Source of the DNA: Polyangia bacterium
Lineage (GTDB): Bacteria > Myxococcota_A > Polyangia > Nannocystales > Nannocystaceae
Length of the DNA: 64,000 nt
Direction of reading: 5' to 3'
NCBI GenBank assembly: GCA_030430565.1
Contig: JAUIKS010000031.1
Location: 1 to 64,000, forward strand
Shown here: piece by piece, positions 20,713 to 29,025 of the stretch
How the letters are laid out: each line of letters begins with the position of its first letter
Position numbering within the stretch: position 1 is the first letter of the stretch
Notes under the pieces: generated by a model
What the model was told of the DNA's origin: nothing
What the model saw: only the letters and a program-made list of their open reading frames with translations
The model's database searches: none
Position numbers and translations under genes: made by a program

Positions 20713-21909
20713 CTAGTTCGCGGGCGCGGCCGCGCCCGCGCGGATCAGGATCGTGAAGTTGTGCAGGTTCGCCGGCCCGCCGTCCTGCTGCCCGAGCTTG
20801 GTCCCGAGGTTGCGAACCTCGACGTGCACGTCGCCCCCGTCGCCGCGCTTGACCGCGCCGCCTTCGCCGTTCGTGAGGTTGACGTAGTGCTCGGCGCCGG
20901 CCTCGATCTGATCGGCGCAGCCCTTGGCGATCCCGGCGTCGGCGAGGCGATCGTGCAGCTCGAGGCAGCCCCACCAGGCCGAGCTGGCCTTGCCCGCGTC
21001 CTCCTCGATGATGCCGCTCGTGAACATGCCCTGCGCCCGGACCTCGATCGCGCCCTCCGGCATGTTCTTGCACAGCAGGTCAAAGCCGGCGTCCTTAGCG
21101 ACCGAGACGCCGCGGGCGGTACCCGTCGCGCCGGCCTTCGCGGCCCAGGCGTTGATGTCCTGCTTGCAGCTGAGACAGCGACACTCGCCGTCGACCCGGC
21201 GCGCGCTGGTGCAGGGCGACTCGGCCTGGCAGACCTCGGGCGGCGGCAGCTCGCTGGCCTTGTACGCGAGGATCAACCCCGCGCCCGAGCCCGACATCGA
21301 GCCCTCGCCGGCCGACAGCGTGACGCCCAGCGCCTCGCCCAGCGCCTCGCCGTCGAGCCCGCCGCCGATGACCGTGAACGCGACGTCGGCGCGCACAGCC
21401 TCGGTCACGACCATGACCGGCTTGCCCTCGTTCTGCAGGTTGACGACCTTGCCGGCGCAGCCGGCGTCGCCGGGCGCCGCCGGGGTGCCGCCCGCGCTGG
21501 CGAGCGCGTCGACCGAGGCCGCGCTGATGTCGACCTCGACGCCCTGCAGCGAGTCTCCCGCGCCGGCGCGCTCGCGCAGCCGCCCGAGCAGCGTGCTCCC
21601 AAATTTATATGGCTTTCCAGCCAGGTCCATCGAGTCGCCGCCGCCGCCGGTCTCGCCCTGGTACTCCGCCGCGGAGCAGACGACGCTCTCGTCGATCGGG
21701 TTGATCACCGTGCCGGGCGCGAGCGCGTCGGCGAACACCCGCGGGACCGTGTAGCCGTCCTTCATCAGCCCCGGCTCGATCGCCGTGCGAAGGTTCTTCG
21801 GCGCGTTCGAATCGCCGCTTCGCTTGCAGCCGACGGTCGAGAGACACAGCGACGCGCACAGCAGCGATCCGAGGAGCAGCGCGGGGGCGGGGACTCGATT
21901 TACATGCAC
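20713..21909 (-). CDS. Large lipoprotein of unknown function
   Basis: A 398-residue predicted lipoprotein from a GTG start at 21909. The signal peptide (ALLLGSLLCASLCLSTVGC) ends with a lipobox Cys near residue 28. The mature protein has eleven or so Cys, including a CRCLSC cluster, and beta-rich segments (VMVVTEAVRADVAFTVIGGG, LHNFTILIRAG). No known domain was recognised. A DNA palindrome near 20622 (TGTCC-N4-GGACA) lies between this gene and the convergent hydrolase. Confidence 0.72.
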   Translation of the reverse strand: MHVNRVPAPALLLGSLLCASLCLSTVGCKRSGDSNAPKNLRTAIEPGLMKDGYTVPRVFADALAPGTVINPIDESVVCSAAEYQGETGGGGDSMDLAGKPYKFGSTLLGRLRERAGAGDSLQGVEVDISAASVDALASAGGTPAAPGDAGCAGKVVNLQNEGKPVMVVTEAVRADVAFTVIGGGLDGEALGEALGVTLSAGEGSMSGSGAGLILAYKASELPPPEVCQAESPCTSARRVDGECRCLSCKQDINAWAAKAGATGTARGVSVAKDAGFDLLCKNMPEGAIEVRAQGMFTSGIIEEDAGKASSAWWGCLELHDRLADAGIAKGCADQIEAGAEHYVNLTNGEGGAVKRGDGGDVHVEVRNLGTKLGQQDGGPANLHNFTILIRAGAAAPAN

Positions 21910-22007
21910 CTGCGGATTAGATCACGGGATCGACTCGATCCACAATACGCGCGCGCACGCTCGGGAGCGCGCCCGGCCGCGCGCGCGTGTCGATCTGATC
22001 GACGCGA

Positions 22008-22682
22008 CTACATCGCCTCGCGCACGTAGGGCGCGAGGTAGCGGCGCAGCATCACGCGCAGCTCCAGCAGCATGTCCCGCGCGATCTCGGGGGTCTCGCG
22101 GGTCGACGCGACCAGGATCATCGTGGTCGTCTGCACGAGCATGATCGCGACCACGTGCCGCCGCGGCCGCGGCAGCGCCGGCGCCCAGCGCTCGATGAGT
22201 CCCTCGATCACGCCGACGAAGCTCCGGAGCATCGCCTCGTCGGCCTCGGCGTAGTCCTCGTAGAGCTGGACGTTGGCGAGCACCGCCTGAAACGATGGTT
22301 CCTGCCCGTGTAAGCGCGAAAACACCTCGACCGCGTCGTCGATCATGCGCGCCCACTGCGGCTCGTCGGCGCCGGCTGGCGGGTCGACCGTCTCGTCCTC
22401 CTCCGCCTCGGAGAACAGCTCCGCGAACGCCTGGGCGCTGCGCTCGATACAGCGCTCGGCGACGGCGCGGAACACCTCGCGCTTGTTGGGGAAGAACTGG
22501 TAGAGCGAGCCGATCGAGGTCTCGGCGACGGCCGCGATGCCCTCCATCGTCGTGGCCTCGAAGCCGTGCTCGGCAAACATGAGGGCGGCGACGTCTATGA
22601 TCTTTTCATAGCGGCGCACGCTGCGCGCCTGCACCGGCTTTCGCCGCACCTTGGCCGATTTACTCCGTTTGGAGCGCCCCAT
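22008..22682 (-). CDS. TetR-family transcriptional regulator
   Basis: A 224-residue TetR-type repressor. The N-terminal helix-turn-helix (about residues 25-72) is classical: KIIDVAALMFAEHGFEATTM then IAAVAETSIGSLYQFFPNKREVF. The C-terminal half is an all-helical ligand-binding and dimer domain without a recognisable ligand signature. Start at 22682 lies 37 bases from the P450 start on the other strand; that gap holds two mirrored TTGACA boxes and a TGAG-N6-CTCA palindrome. The plain expectation is a regulator that represses itself and the P450 and is released by the P450 substrate or a related molecule. Confidence 0.93.
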   Translation of the reverse strand: MGRSKRSKSAKVRRKPVQARSVRRYEKIIDVAALMFAEHGFEATTMEGIAAVAETSIGSLYQFFPNKREVFRAVAERCIERSAQAFAELFSEAEEDETVDPPAGADEPQWARMIDDAVEVFSRLHGQEPSFQAVLANVQLYEDYAEADEAMLRSFVGVIEGLIERWAPALPRPRRHVVAIMLVQTTTMILVASTRETPEIARDMLLELRVMLRRYLAPYVREAM

Positions 22683-22734
22683 TTGACAAACATGAGGAAC
22701 GACTCACATATTGTCAAATATGAGCCACGCCTCA
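22682..22734. promoter_or_regulatory. Divergent TetR/P450 promoters with two TGAG-N6-CTCA operators
   Basis: Mirror-image TTTGACAA (22682-22689) and TTGTCAAA (22711-22718) provide a -35-like TTGACA for each direction. Each -10 would fall in the opposite half, so the promoters overlap face to face and transcripts would start at or beside the start codons. Two 14-bp palindromes, TGAGGAACGACTCA (22693-22706) and TGAGCCACGCCTCA (22721-22734), have the same half sites and are centred 28 bp apart, the second inside the first P450 codons. Confidence 0.6.
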
Positions 22735-24153
22735 CGTTTGCACGTGAACTCGCCCACCAAAACCGCGCCGCGCCTCCCCCCAGGGCCCCGTGGTCTGCCG
22801 CTGCTCGGGTCGATCCACGAGCTGTCACAGGATCACCTCGAGTGTTTCAGCGCGCACGTCCGCGACTACGGCGACACCGTGCTGATGCTCTTCGGCCCGC
22901 TGCGCTTCGTCCTCGTCAACCGCCCCGAGGACATCCGTCACGTGCTCGTCAAGAACCACAAGAACTACCCGAAGAGCCCGACCTACGAGCCGCTCTCGCT
23001 GGTCCTGGGCAAGGGCCTCGTGACCAGTGAGGGCGCGCTGTGGAAGCGGCAGCGCAAGCTGATGCAGCCGGCCTTCCACCGCCAGCGCCTGGTCGAGTTC
23101 GCGGAGACCATGGTCGAGTGCACGCGCGAGCACCTCGACGGCTGGGACCGCCGCGGGCTCGTGACGGCCGACGCGACCGACGCGGCCGACGGCGCGCCGG
23201 TCGTCGACATCCACGAGGAGATGATGCGCCTGACCTTCCGCGTGGTCGGCAAGACCCTGTTCAGCGTCGATCTCGCGGGCGACTCGCGCGAATTCGGCGA
23301 CGCGCTGACCGTCGCGACCGACTTCGTCAGCCGCCGCACCGAGAGCGTCCTGAAGCTGCCGACCTGGCTGCCGACGCCGGCGAACCAACGGTTTCGCCGG
23401 GCTCGCGCCGCGCTGGACCAGGTCGTGACGCGGATGATCGCCGAGCGCCGCGCCGCGCCCGAGGGACACGCTGACCTGATGGACATGTTGATGCGCGCGA
23501 CCGACGAGACCGGCACCGAGCGCATGAACGACGAGCAGCTGCGCGACGAGGTGATGACGCTGGTCGCGGCCGGCCACGAGACGACCTCGAACGCGCTGAC
23601 CTGGACGCTGATGCTGCTCGGGCGTCACCCCGCGGTCGAGCGGACGCTGCACGCCGAGCTGACGCGCGCGCTCGGGGGGCGCGCGCCGACCTTCGCCGAC
23701 CTGGGGGCGCTGCAGTACACCGAGCAGGTCCTGCACGAGTCGATGCGCCTGTACCCGCCGGTCTGGATGTTCGAGCGCGTCGCGCTCGCGGACGACCAGC
23801 TCGGCGCGCAGGCCTACGACATCCCGGCCGGCACGATCGTCGGCGTGTGCACCTGGACGCTGCACCGCCGCCCGGCGCTGTGGCCCAACCCCGAGGCCTT
23901 CGACCCCGAGCGCTTCACGCCCGAGCGCGTCGCCGCGCGCCCCCGCTACGCGTACGTGCCCTTCGCCGCCGGCCCGCGGACGTGCATCGGCAACGCCTTC
24001 GCGATGATGGAGGCCAAGCTGCTGCTCGCGAGCATCGTGCAGCGCTATCGCCTCGAGCTCGTCCCCGGGCAGACGATCACGCCGGACCCCGGGATCACGC
24101 TGCGGCCGAAGGGGGCCGTGAAGATGCGCCTGATCCGGCGCGACGCGCCGTGA
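22720..24153 (+). CDS. Cytochrome P450
   Basis: Haem-thiolate monooxygenase of 477 residues. Start ATG at 22720 is preferred over an in-frame TTG three codons earlier. Key motifs: Pro-rich N-terminus (PRLPPGPRGLPLLG), I-helix AGHETTSNAL (oxygen activation), ExxR in ESMRLYPP, and the haem loop FAAGPRTCIGNAFAMMEAK with ligand Cys422. There is no N-terminal membrane anchor, so a soluble enzyme is likely. The overall pattern resembles the CYP4/CYP102-like bacterial group that often oxidises fatty acids, but the substrate is inferred only loosely. No ferredoxin or reductase gene is adjacent. It is divergent from a TetR regulator. Confidence 0.95.
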   Translation: MSHASRLHVNSPTKTAPRLPPGPRGLPLLGSIHELSQDHLECFSAHVRDYGDTVLMLFGPLRFVLVNRPEDIRHVLVKNHKNYPKSPTYEPLSLVLGKGLVTSEGALWKRQRKLMQPAFHRQRLVEFAETMVECTREHLDGWDRRGLVTADATDAADGAPVVDIHEEMMRLTFRVVGKTLFSVDLAGDSREFGDALTVATDFVSRRTESVLKLPTWLPTPANQRFRRARAALDQVVTRMIAERRAAPEGHADLMDMLMRATDETGTERMNDEQLRDEVMTLVAAGHETTSNALTWTLMLLGRHPAVERTLHAELTRALGGRAPTFADLGALQYTEQVLHESMRLYPPVWMFERVALADDQLGAQAYDIPAGTIVGVCTWTLHRRPALWPNPEAFDPERFTPERVAARPRYAYVPFAAGPRTCIGNAFAMMEAKLLLASIVQRYRLELVPGQTITPDPGITLRPKGAVKMRLIRRDAP

Positions 24154-24195
24154 ACAATCGCGGGAACCTCTGCGGGCGCCGGCCGTGAAACAGCT

Positions 24196-24218
24196 GCGGA
24201 CAGAGACTGGTTGTCCGC
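24196..24218. promoter_or_regulatory. 7-bp inverted repeat before AgmX-type lipoprotein
   Basis: GCGGACA (24196-24202) and TGTCCGC (24212-24218) form a perfect inverted repeat with a 9-base spacer, 22 bases before the GTG start at 24240. Possible operator; no other evidence. Confidence 0.35.
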
Positions 24219-24239
24219 GCCCGCTGACCAGGAGCGCCC

Positions 24240-24863
24240 GTGAACGCGCATACACCCCCCTCTTCCCCTCCACCCCAACCCGCCCGCCGCCGCTGGCTCC
24301 CGCTCTCGGTCGCCGCGCTGCTGCTCGCGCTCCCCGGCTGCGCGCTCGAGTGGCACGCCGCAGTGACCAGCTCCGCTGAGGATGAGCGCTGCGACGACGA
24401 CGACGAGCGCGCCGACGGCCCGATGGCCGCGGCGATCCTCGACGCGATCGACCCGAAGCAGACCCCCGAGGGCGACGCGCCGCCGCCGACGAGCGCCGAC
24501 GCGCCCGCCGCCGAGTCGCCCGAGGCTCTCCCCTCCGAGAACAAGATCCCTCGAGTCACGCGCACGAAGGCGCCCTTCAACAAGGACCTGATCCGCCGGG
24601 TCGTGCGCGCGCACATCAACGAGGTGCGCGACTGCTACAACGCCGGCCTGAGCCGCGACCCCGCGCTGGCCGGCAGGGTCGTCGCGCAGTTCACGATCAC
24701 GCCCGAGGGCGCCGTCTCCTCGAGTCAAGTGGGCGAGCTCGAGCTCGCCGACGAGGAGGTCGCGACCTGCATCGTCGGCGCGGTGAAGACCTGGGAATTC
24801 CCGGGCTGGTCGGCGCCGGCCGACACGGTCGTGAACTACCCGTTTAAGCTCGAGCCGGGCTGA
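24240..24863 (+). CDS. AgmX/PglI C-terminal domain lipoprotein
   Basis: A 207-residue predicted lipoprotein. GTG at 24240 has AGGAG 7 bases upstream. The signal peptide (SVAALLLALPGC) has a Cys at about residue 34; an acidic, Pro-rich linker follows (CDDDDERADGP). The C-terminal part (about 105-205) is the AgmX/PglI-type domain: LIRRVVRAHINEVRDCYNAG, GRVVAQFTITPEGAVSSSQV, VATCIVGAVKTWEFPG. The domain is common in myxobacteria, in proteins linked to gliding motility and TonB/Tol-like systems, and its two Cys probably pair. A paralogous domain occurs in the protein at 30940-31608. Confidence 0.82.
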   Translation: MNAHTPPSSPPPQPARRRWLPLSVAALLLALPGCALEWHAAVTSSAEDERCDDDDERADGPMAAAILDAIDPKQTPEGDAPPPTSADAPAAESPEALPSENKIPRVTRTKAPFNKDLIRRVVRAHINEVRDCYNAGLSRDPALAGRVVAQFTITPEGAVSSSQVGELELADEEVATCIVGAVKTWEFPGWSAPADTVVNYPFKLEPG

Positions 24864-24875
24864 GCGGCGCGCCGC

Positions 24876-25427
24876 TCAGAGCGCGACTGCGGTGAAGCCG
24901 ACCGTGTAGCTGCACGGCAGCGTGGTGTTCGGCGCCGCGAACATCAGCGCCGCGTCGATCTCCATCCCGCTGCAGTCCGGGCCCACGCACGCGGCGCTGA
25001 AGGTCTGCTCGCCCTTGGCCTCCATCGGGTTGGAGAATTTTCCGTCGACGCGGACGTTGATGTCGATGACGGCGTCGAGCCCCTGGATGTCGATCGAGTC
25101 GGCGATGCGGTCGGGGCATTCGAAGTCGCCGCCGCCGAGCAGGACGCAGGAGAAGTCCTCGGCCGAGCTGGTGCTGATCGTGAAGGTGTCGTCCGCGACC
25201 GCGCTGATCGTGAACTGGCCGTACTCATCCGTCGGGGTCTGCGAGCCGAGCGTGCAGGTGTCCTCCGTGAGCTCGCCGGGCGTGTGGTTCCAGGCGCCCT
25301 CGACCGGCTCGACGCCGCAGCCCGCCGCCAGCGCCACGGCCGCGGCGCAGACCAAGGGCGACGGAGTGCGGACTCGGAGAGCTTGGAGAGCTCGTACGGC
25401 TCGAACGACTCGATCTCGAAAAGGCAT
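24876..25427 (-). CDS. Lipoprotein, paralogue A of a tandem pair
   Basis: A 183-residue predicted lipoprotein. Start at 25427 has GAGGA about 6 bases upstream. The Arg-rich N-region and hydrophobic core lead to the lipobox LAAGC. The mature part has paired Cys in EDTCTLGS, DFSCVLLGGGDFECPDR, AACVGPDCSG and LPCSYTVGF, a layout shared with its neighbour at 25571-26143 (EDTCNLGD, SFSCTLLGDGLFECPNR, AECVGADCDN, LPCQYKVAF). The two are clear tandem duplicates. No known domain was recognised; the disulphide-rich beta pattern suggests an extracytoplasmic binding or structural role. Confidence 0.78.
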   Translation of the reverse strand: MPFRDRVVRAVRALQALRVRTPSPLVCAAAVALAAGCGVEPVEGAWNHTPGELTEDTCTLGSQTPTDEYGQFTISAVADDTFTISTSSAEDFSCVLLGGGDFECPDRIADSIDIQGLDAVIDINVRVDGKFSNPMEAKGEQTFSAACVGPDCSGMEIDAALMFAAPNTTLPCSYTVGFTAVAL

Positions 25428-25455
25428 AGCGATCCTCGCGCGAGCGCATTTTACA

Positions 25456-25477
25456 AACCTGTCACTACGGACAGGTT
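25456..25477. promoter_or_regulatory. 8-bp inverted repeat AACCTGTC-N6-GACAGGTT
   Basis: A perfect palindrome 29 bases upstream of the start of the tandem lipoprotein A, immediately after the terminator of lipoprotein B. It has the same TGTC-N6-GACA core as the element at 11462. As a hairpin it has its A/T run on the wrong side to terminate toward lipoprotein A, so an operator role is more likely. Confidence 0.45.
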
Positions 25478-25510
25478 AAAAAAAATGCCGCGACGCCAGC
25501 GCGTCGCGGC
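25478..25510 (-). terminator. Rho-independent terminator between tandem lipoproteins
   Basis: On the minus strand GCCGCGACGC, a 4-base loop and GCGTCGCGGC make a perfect 10-bp GC stem, followed at once by A and eight T residues. It lies 60 bases after the stop of lipoprotein B and before lipoprotein A, so the two paralogues are separate transcription units. Confidence 0.88.
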
Positions 25511-25570
25511 CGCTCGCGCGCGCCGCTCGAGCTCACCGAGCGATTCGCGCGCCGGCTCCCGAGCCGCGCG

Positions 25571-26143
25571 CTACTTGCCGACCGCGGTGAACGCGACCTT
25601 GTACTGGCAGGGCAGCGTCGTGTCGGGGTACACGAGCTCGAAGACCGCCAGCAGCAGCGGGTTGTCACAGTCAGCGCCGACGCACTCGGCGCTGAAGGTC
25701 TGCTCGCCCTCGGCGTCGCGCTCGGTCGTGAAGGTCCCGTCGACGCGCACGTTGATGTTGAGCGTCGCGTCGTAGTTCCCGTCGGCCGGGAACGACTCGA
25801 CGACGCGGTTGGGGCACTCGAACAGGCCGTCGCCGAGCAGCGTGCACGAGAAGCTCTCGTCGGCGTCGGTGATGATCGTGAAGCGGTCGCCCTCGAGGTC
25901 GGCGATCACGAACTCGCCGTAGGGATCCGTGGCCGTCTGATCCCCGAGGTTGCAGGTGTCCTCGGTGATCACGCCGGGGTCGTGAATCCACACGCCCTCA
26001 CGGGGCACGACATCGCCGCAGCCCGCCGCCAGCGACAAGGCCGCGCCGCAGCTCAGGGTCGTGAGCGCGCGAGACGTCGGAAGACGCCCCCGCGCGGATC
26101 GAATCGCTCGAATCGCTCGAATCACTCGCTCGCCTGATCTCAT
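25571..26143 (-). CDS. Lipoprotein, paralogue B of a tandem pair
   Basis: A 190-residue predicted lipoprotein starting at 26143 with AGAGGA about 7 bases upstream. The signal peptide carries a curious IRAIRAIR basic repeat before the core and ends in the lipobox LAAGC. The mature domain matches the neighbouring lipoprotein at 24876-25427 over its whole length, with the same Cys positions and the shared motif NVRVDG. A strong terminator follows it. Function unknown; the duplication with separate transcription suggests differently timed use of similar surface proteins. Confidence 0.78.
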   Translation of the reverse strand: MRSGERVIRAIRAIRSARGRLPTSRALTTLSCGAALSLAAGCGDVVPREGVWIHDPGVITEDTCNLGDQTATDPYGEFVIADLEGDRFTIITDADESFSCTLLGDGLFECPNRVVESFPADGNYDATLNINVRVDGTFTTERDAEGEQTFSAECVGADCDNPLLLAVFELVYPDTTLPCQYKVAFTAVGK

Positions 26144-26205
26144 GACACGTCCTCTCGCCTGCGCGACATTGTACCCGTCTCGCGACGGTTAGAGGCCCGC
26201 GCGCG

Positions 26206-26868
26206 TCAGCGAGCGCCGCTGTCGAGCGCGCCGAGATGCGCGGTTTCGTGCCCGCCGATCAGGCGCCAGCGCGCGCCGTCGTGACGCAGACGGTAGTAGC
26301 CGCCGAGCGCGACCGGCAGGCGCGAGGCCTCGGCCTGCGGGAGCCCGGTGAGTTGGGCGATCACGATCTTGATCACGCCCTTGTGCAGCGCCGCGAGCGT
26401 GCGCGCGTCGCTGGGGAACACCTCGGGTGAGCACGCCCCGGCCACGCGCTCGACGAAGCCGCGCCGCGACTCGCCGGCGGGGAAGCGAAACTCGAGCCCC
26501 TCCGAGCCCCAGCGCGCGTAGCCCTCGGGATCCCGGGCCTCGACCTCTTCGAAGGTCAAGCGCTCCCACGCGCCGAAGTTGATCTCGCGAAACGGCTCGA
26601 CGACCCGCACCACCGGCGGCGGCTCGCGGCCGGCCGCGAGCAGCTCACCCGAGCGACGCGCGCGCGCGAGCGGCGAGACCACGAGCGCGGCGAAGCGCTC
26701 GCCCTGCAGGGCCGCGGCCGCGCGCGCGACCTGCCGCTCGCCGAGCTCGCTCAGCGCGACGTCGGTCGCGCCGTTGAGCCGGATCGAGGACTCGCCCACG
26801 GTCTCGCCGTGACGCACCAGGACGATCTCGCCGGCCTCGCCGGCCGCTCGCTTCGCGCGCTCATTCAC
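26206..26868 (-). CDS. Histidine phosphatase superfamily protein
   Basis: A 220-residue phosphoglycerate-mutase-like phosphatase. The catalytic phosphohistidine lies in the opening motif LVRHGETVGE, followed by LNGATDVALSELGERQ and the SPLARARRSGEL block that holds the second Arg. The acid/base Glu is probably in EPFREINFGAWE. The second catalytic His is expected in the late motif AALHKGVIKIVIAQ; most family members have HGG there and this one has HKG. Substrates across the family range from sugar phosphates to cobalamin precursors and proteins; none can be picked here. It is followed after 21 bases, in the opposite sense of flow, by the upstream kinase gene on the same strand. Confidence 0.88.
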   Translation of the reverse strand: MNERAKRAAGEAGEIVLVRHGETVGESSIRLNGATDVALSELGERQVARAAAALQGERFAALVVSPLARARRSGELLAAGREPPPVVRVVEPFREINFGAWERLTFEEVEARDPEGYARWGSEGLEFRFPAGESRRGFVERVAGACSPEVFPSDARTLAALHKGVIKIVIAQLTGLPQAEASRLPVALGGYYRLRHDGARWRLIGGHETAHLGALDSGAR

Positions 26869-26889
26869 GCGCGAAGACTACACCGAGCG

Positions 26890-28395
26890 CTACACCGAGG
26901 ACATGTTCGCGGGCAGCCGGATCGTGAAGGTCGAGCCGAGGCCGACGCGGCTGTCGACGGTGACCTGCCCGCCCATCATCTCGCTGAAGTAGCGGCTGAT
27001 CGCCAGCCCGAGGTTGGCCGCGCCCTCGCCCTCGCCCGCGCTCGCGCTCGCCTCGGGCGCGCTCGAGAAGGTCGCGAAGGTCTTGATGATCTGCGACTCG
27101 GTCATGCCGAGGCCGTTGTCCTTGATCATGAACACGAAGCGCGCCTTGCCGCGGAACATGTCGCGGTAGACCGAGACGCTGATCTCGCCCTCGCGGGTCA
27201 GCCGCGACGAGGCCATGAGCACGTTGAAGATCACCTGGCGGACCTTGCCGAGGTCGGCGCACATGCTGCCCAGCTCGTCGTCGACCTGGACATCGAGCTT
27301 GTTGCCGCGCTGCTCGATCAGCGGCTCAACCGCGGCCGCGACCTCCTGGACCAGGCCGGCGACCGGGAAGGTCTCGAGGGACAGCTTGACGCGCCCGCCC
27401 TCGATCTTCGACATGTCGATGATGTCGCGGATCGTCGACATCAGGTACTGGCCCGACATGCAGATGCGCCCGAGGTCGGGGATGATGTCCTCGTAGCCCT
27501 CGTCCGCGGCCTGCTCCTGCAGCATCTCGCCGTAGCCGATGATCGCGTTGAGGGTGTTGCGCAGCTCGTGGCTCATGTTGACGAGGAACGCGCTCTTGGC
27601 CCGGCTGGCCGCGACGGCGGCGTGCTTGGCCTGGCGCAGGTCGGACTCGACGCGCACGTGGTTCTCGATCTCCTCGCGCAGCCGCGCGTTGCTCTTGAGC
27701 AGCTCGGCGACGCGGGCGTTCTCGAAGTCTGAGCGCTGGGCCTCGGCGACCTCGGCCGCCTGCTCGGCGTGGGTGCGCGCCGCGACGTGCTCCGCCGCCG
27801 CGCGCTCGGCCTCCTGCAGCCGCCGCTCGAGCGCCCGCCGCTCGACCACGATCGCGAGCTGCCGCGCGAAGGCCTCGACGTAGCGCGCGTCGTCGGCGGT
27901 GAAGCCCGCGGCGACGCGCGTCGCGAAGGTCAACACGGCGAGCGGCTCGCCGTCCTGCCCCGGCAGCGGCGCGGCGATCACCGCCTGCACCGAGTCGTCG
28001 CGCAGCTCGGTGTCGACGAGCTTGAGCGCGCTCTCCTCCGCGCTCGATCGAAGATGTTTAAAAAGACAGATCTTGCGCTCGCGGAACACCAGCCCCGCGA
28101 TCCCCTCGGTCAGCGGAACGCCGTCGCGCTCGATGACGTCAGCGTCGTCGTCGTCCTCGTGCAGCGTCGAGAGCGAGTAGGCCTCGGCGCCCTCACGCCG
28201 CGCGAGCGTGCAGCGCTGGAACGAGAGCACCCACTTGACGCGCCCGACCCCGCGCGCGATCAGCTCCCGCAGCGGGTCCGCCCGCGCCGGCTCGACCTCG
28301 TCACGCCTCAGCGCCGAGACGAGCTCGGCGAGGACCGCGTGTCTCGCGACCTGCAGGGGCTGCTCGCCATACTCACTCGTCATCGCCGTCTCCAT
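26890..28395 (-). CDS. GAF-domain sensor histidine kinase with altered N-box
   Basis: A soluble sensor kinase of 501 residues with no membrane segment. About 30-195 is a GAF-like sensor (GIAGLVFRERKICLFKHLR, VIAAPLPGQDGEPLAVLTFA). About 195-275 is a long coiled coil. The H-box FLVNMSHELRNTLNAIIGYG holds the phosphoacceptor His. In the ATPase domain the G1 box DNGLGM and G2 box NLGLAISRYF are present, but the N-box reads VIFNVLMASSRLT, where most kinases have LSNA; the Mg-coordinating Asn appears to be lost. Autophosphorylation may therefore be weak. It overlaps the gene before it by 23 bases (11 if the ATG at 28383 is used), so the two are coupled. Confidence 0.88.
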   Translation of the reverse strand: METAMTSEYGEQPLQVARHAVLAELVSALRRDEVEPARADPLRELIARGVGRVKWVLSFQRCTLARREGAEAYSLSTLHEDDDDADVIERDGVPLTEGIAGLVFRERKICLFKHLRSSAEESALKLVDTELRDDSVQAVIAAPLPGQDGEPLAVLTFATRVAAGFTADDARYVEAFARQLAIVVERRALERRLQEAERAAAEHVAARTHAEQAAEVAEAQRSDFENARVAELLKSNARLREEIENHVRVESDLRQAKHAAVAASRAKSAFLVNMSHELRNTLNAIIGYGEMLQEQAADEGYEDIIPDLGRICMSGQYLMSTIRDIIDMSKIEGGRVKLSLETFPVAGLVQEVAAAVEPLIEQRGNKLDVQVDDELGSMCADLGKVRQVIFNVLMASSRLTREGEISVSVYRDMFRGKARFVFMIKDNGLGMTESQIIKTFATFSSAPEASASAGEGEGAANLGLAISRYFSEMMGGQVTVDSRVGLGSTFTIRLPANMSSV

Positions 28396-28939
28396 CGGGA
28401 TCGTGCCCGTCCTCCGCCCGCCGAGCCGACTCGAGCTCGAGCAGCCCGCCGGCGAGGATGTTGAGGTAGTGGCCCGCGGCCGCGGCCGCGAGGATCTCGA
28501 CGCGCTCGCCTCGCGTGAGGCCGCGCGCCGCCGCGAGCCGCCGCGCGGCCTGGGCGGGCTCGAGCTCGACCGCCGCGAGCGCGGCGCGGGTGCTCTGCGG
28601 CAGGCTCGCGGTGTTCGCCAGCAGCGCCTCGATGAGCCCTGGCGTCAGCGCGTGCCCCAGCTCCGCGCAGGCGAGCTCGAGGATCGCGTGTCGCCTGTGC
28701 GCGGGTCGATCGCGGTTGACCCACGCGATGATCAACGCGCTCGTGAGCGCCGGCAGCTCGCCGCCCCGCGCGACCGTGCTCAAGAGCCCCCGCGCCCCCG
28801 CCGAGATCCGCGGGTGACTCGCCAGGACGCCGGCGAGCGCGGGCTCAGGGAGCGCTCCCAAACGACGCGCGGCGCCCATGTGTGGGACCACGTGACTCAT
28901 CTCGCCGGTCGCGGCCGAAGAGCGCACAAGCGACAGCAT
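28373..28939 (-). CDS. Ala/Leu-rich helical protein, unknown function
   Basis: A 188-residue protein rich in Ala, Leu and Arg, predicted to be a stack of short helices (for example LPALTSALIIAWVNRDRPAHR and LIEALLANTASLPQSTRAAL), somewhat like HEAT-type repeats. There is no signal peptide or membrane segment and no known motif. The tail is very acidic (DGHDPDGDGDDE). It overlaps the start of the GAF histidine kinase gene by up to 23 bases, so the two are translationally coupled and it may work in the same pathway, for example as an input or scaffold. That link is inference from position only. Confidence 0.6.
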   Translation of the reverse strand: MLSLVRSSAATGEMSHVVPHMGAARRLGALPEPALAGVLASHPRISAGARGLLSTVARGGELPALTSALIIAWVNRDRPAHRRHAILELACAELGHALTPGLIEALLANTASLPQSTRAALAAVELEPAQAARRLAAARGLTRGERVEILAAAAAGHYLNILAGGLLELESARRAEDGHDPDGDGDDE

Positions 28940-29025
28940 ACCCCATGGCTCGAGACCCGCGCGCGTGTTTCCACGCGCGCCGCGTCGTCGTCACGACGCG
29001 CCCGCGCGCGCGCACGAATTCGCGC

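Noticed and set aside
25456-25477. A second terminator
   Set aside because: The A/T run is on the wrong side for the gene whose transcript would need to end; the stem directly beside it (25487-25510) fits a terminator far better.
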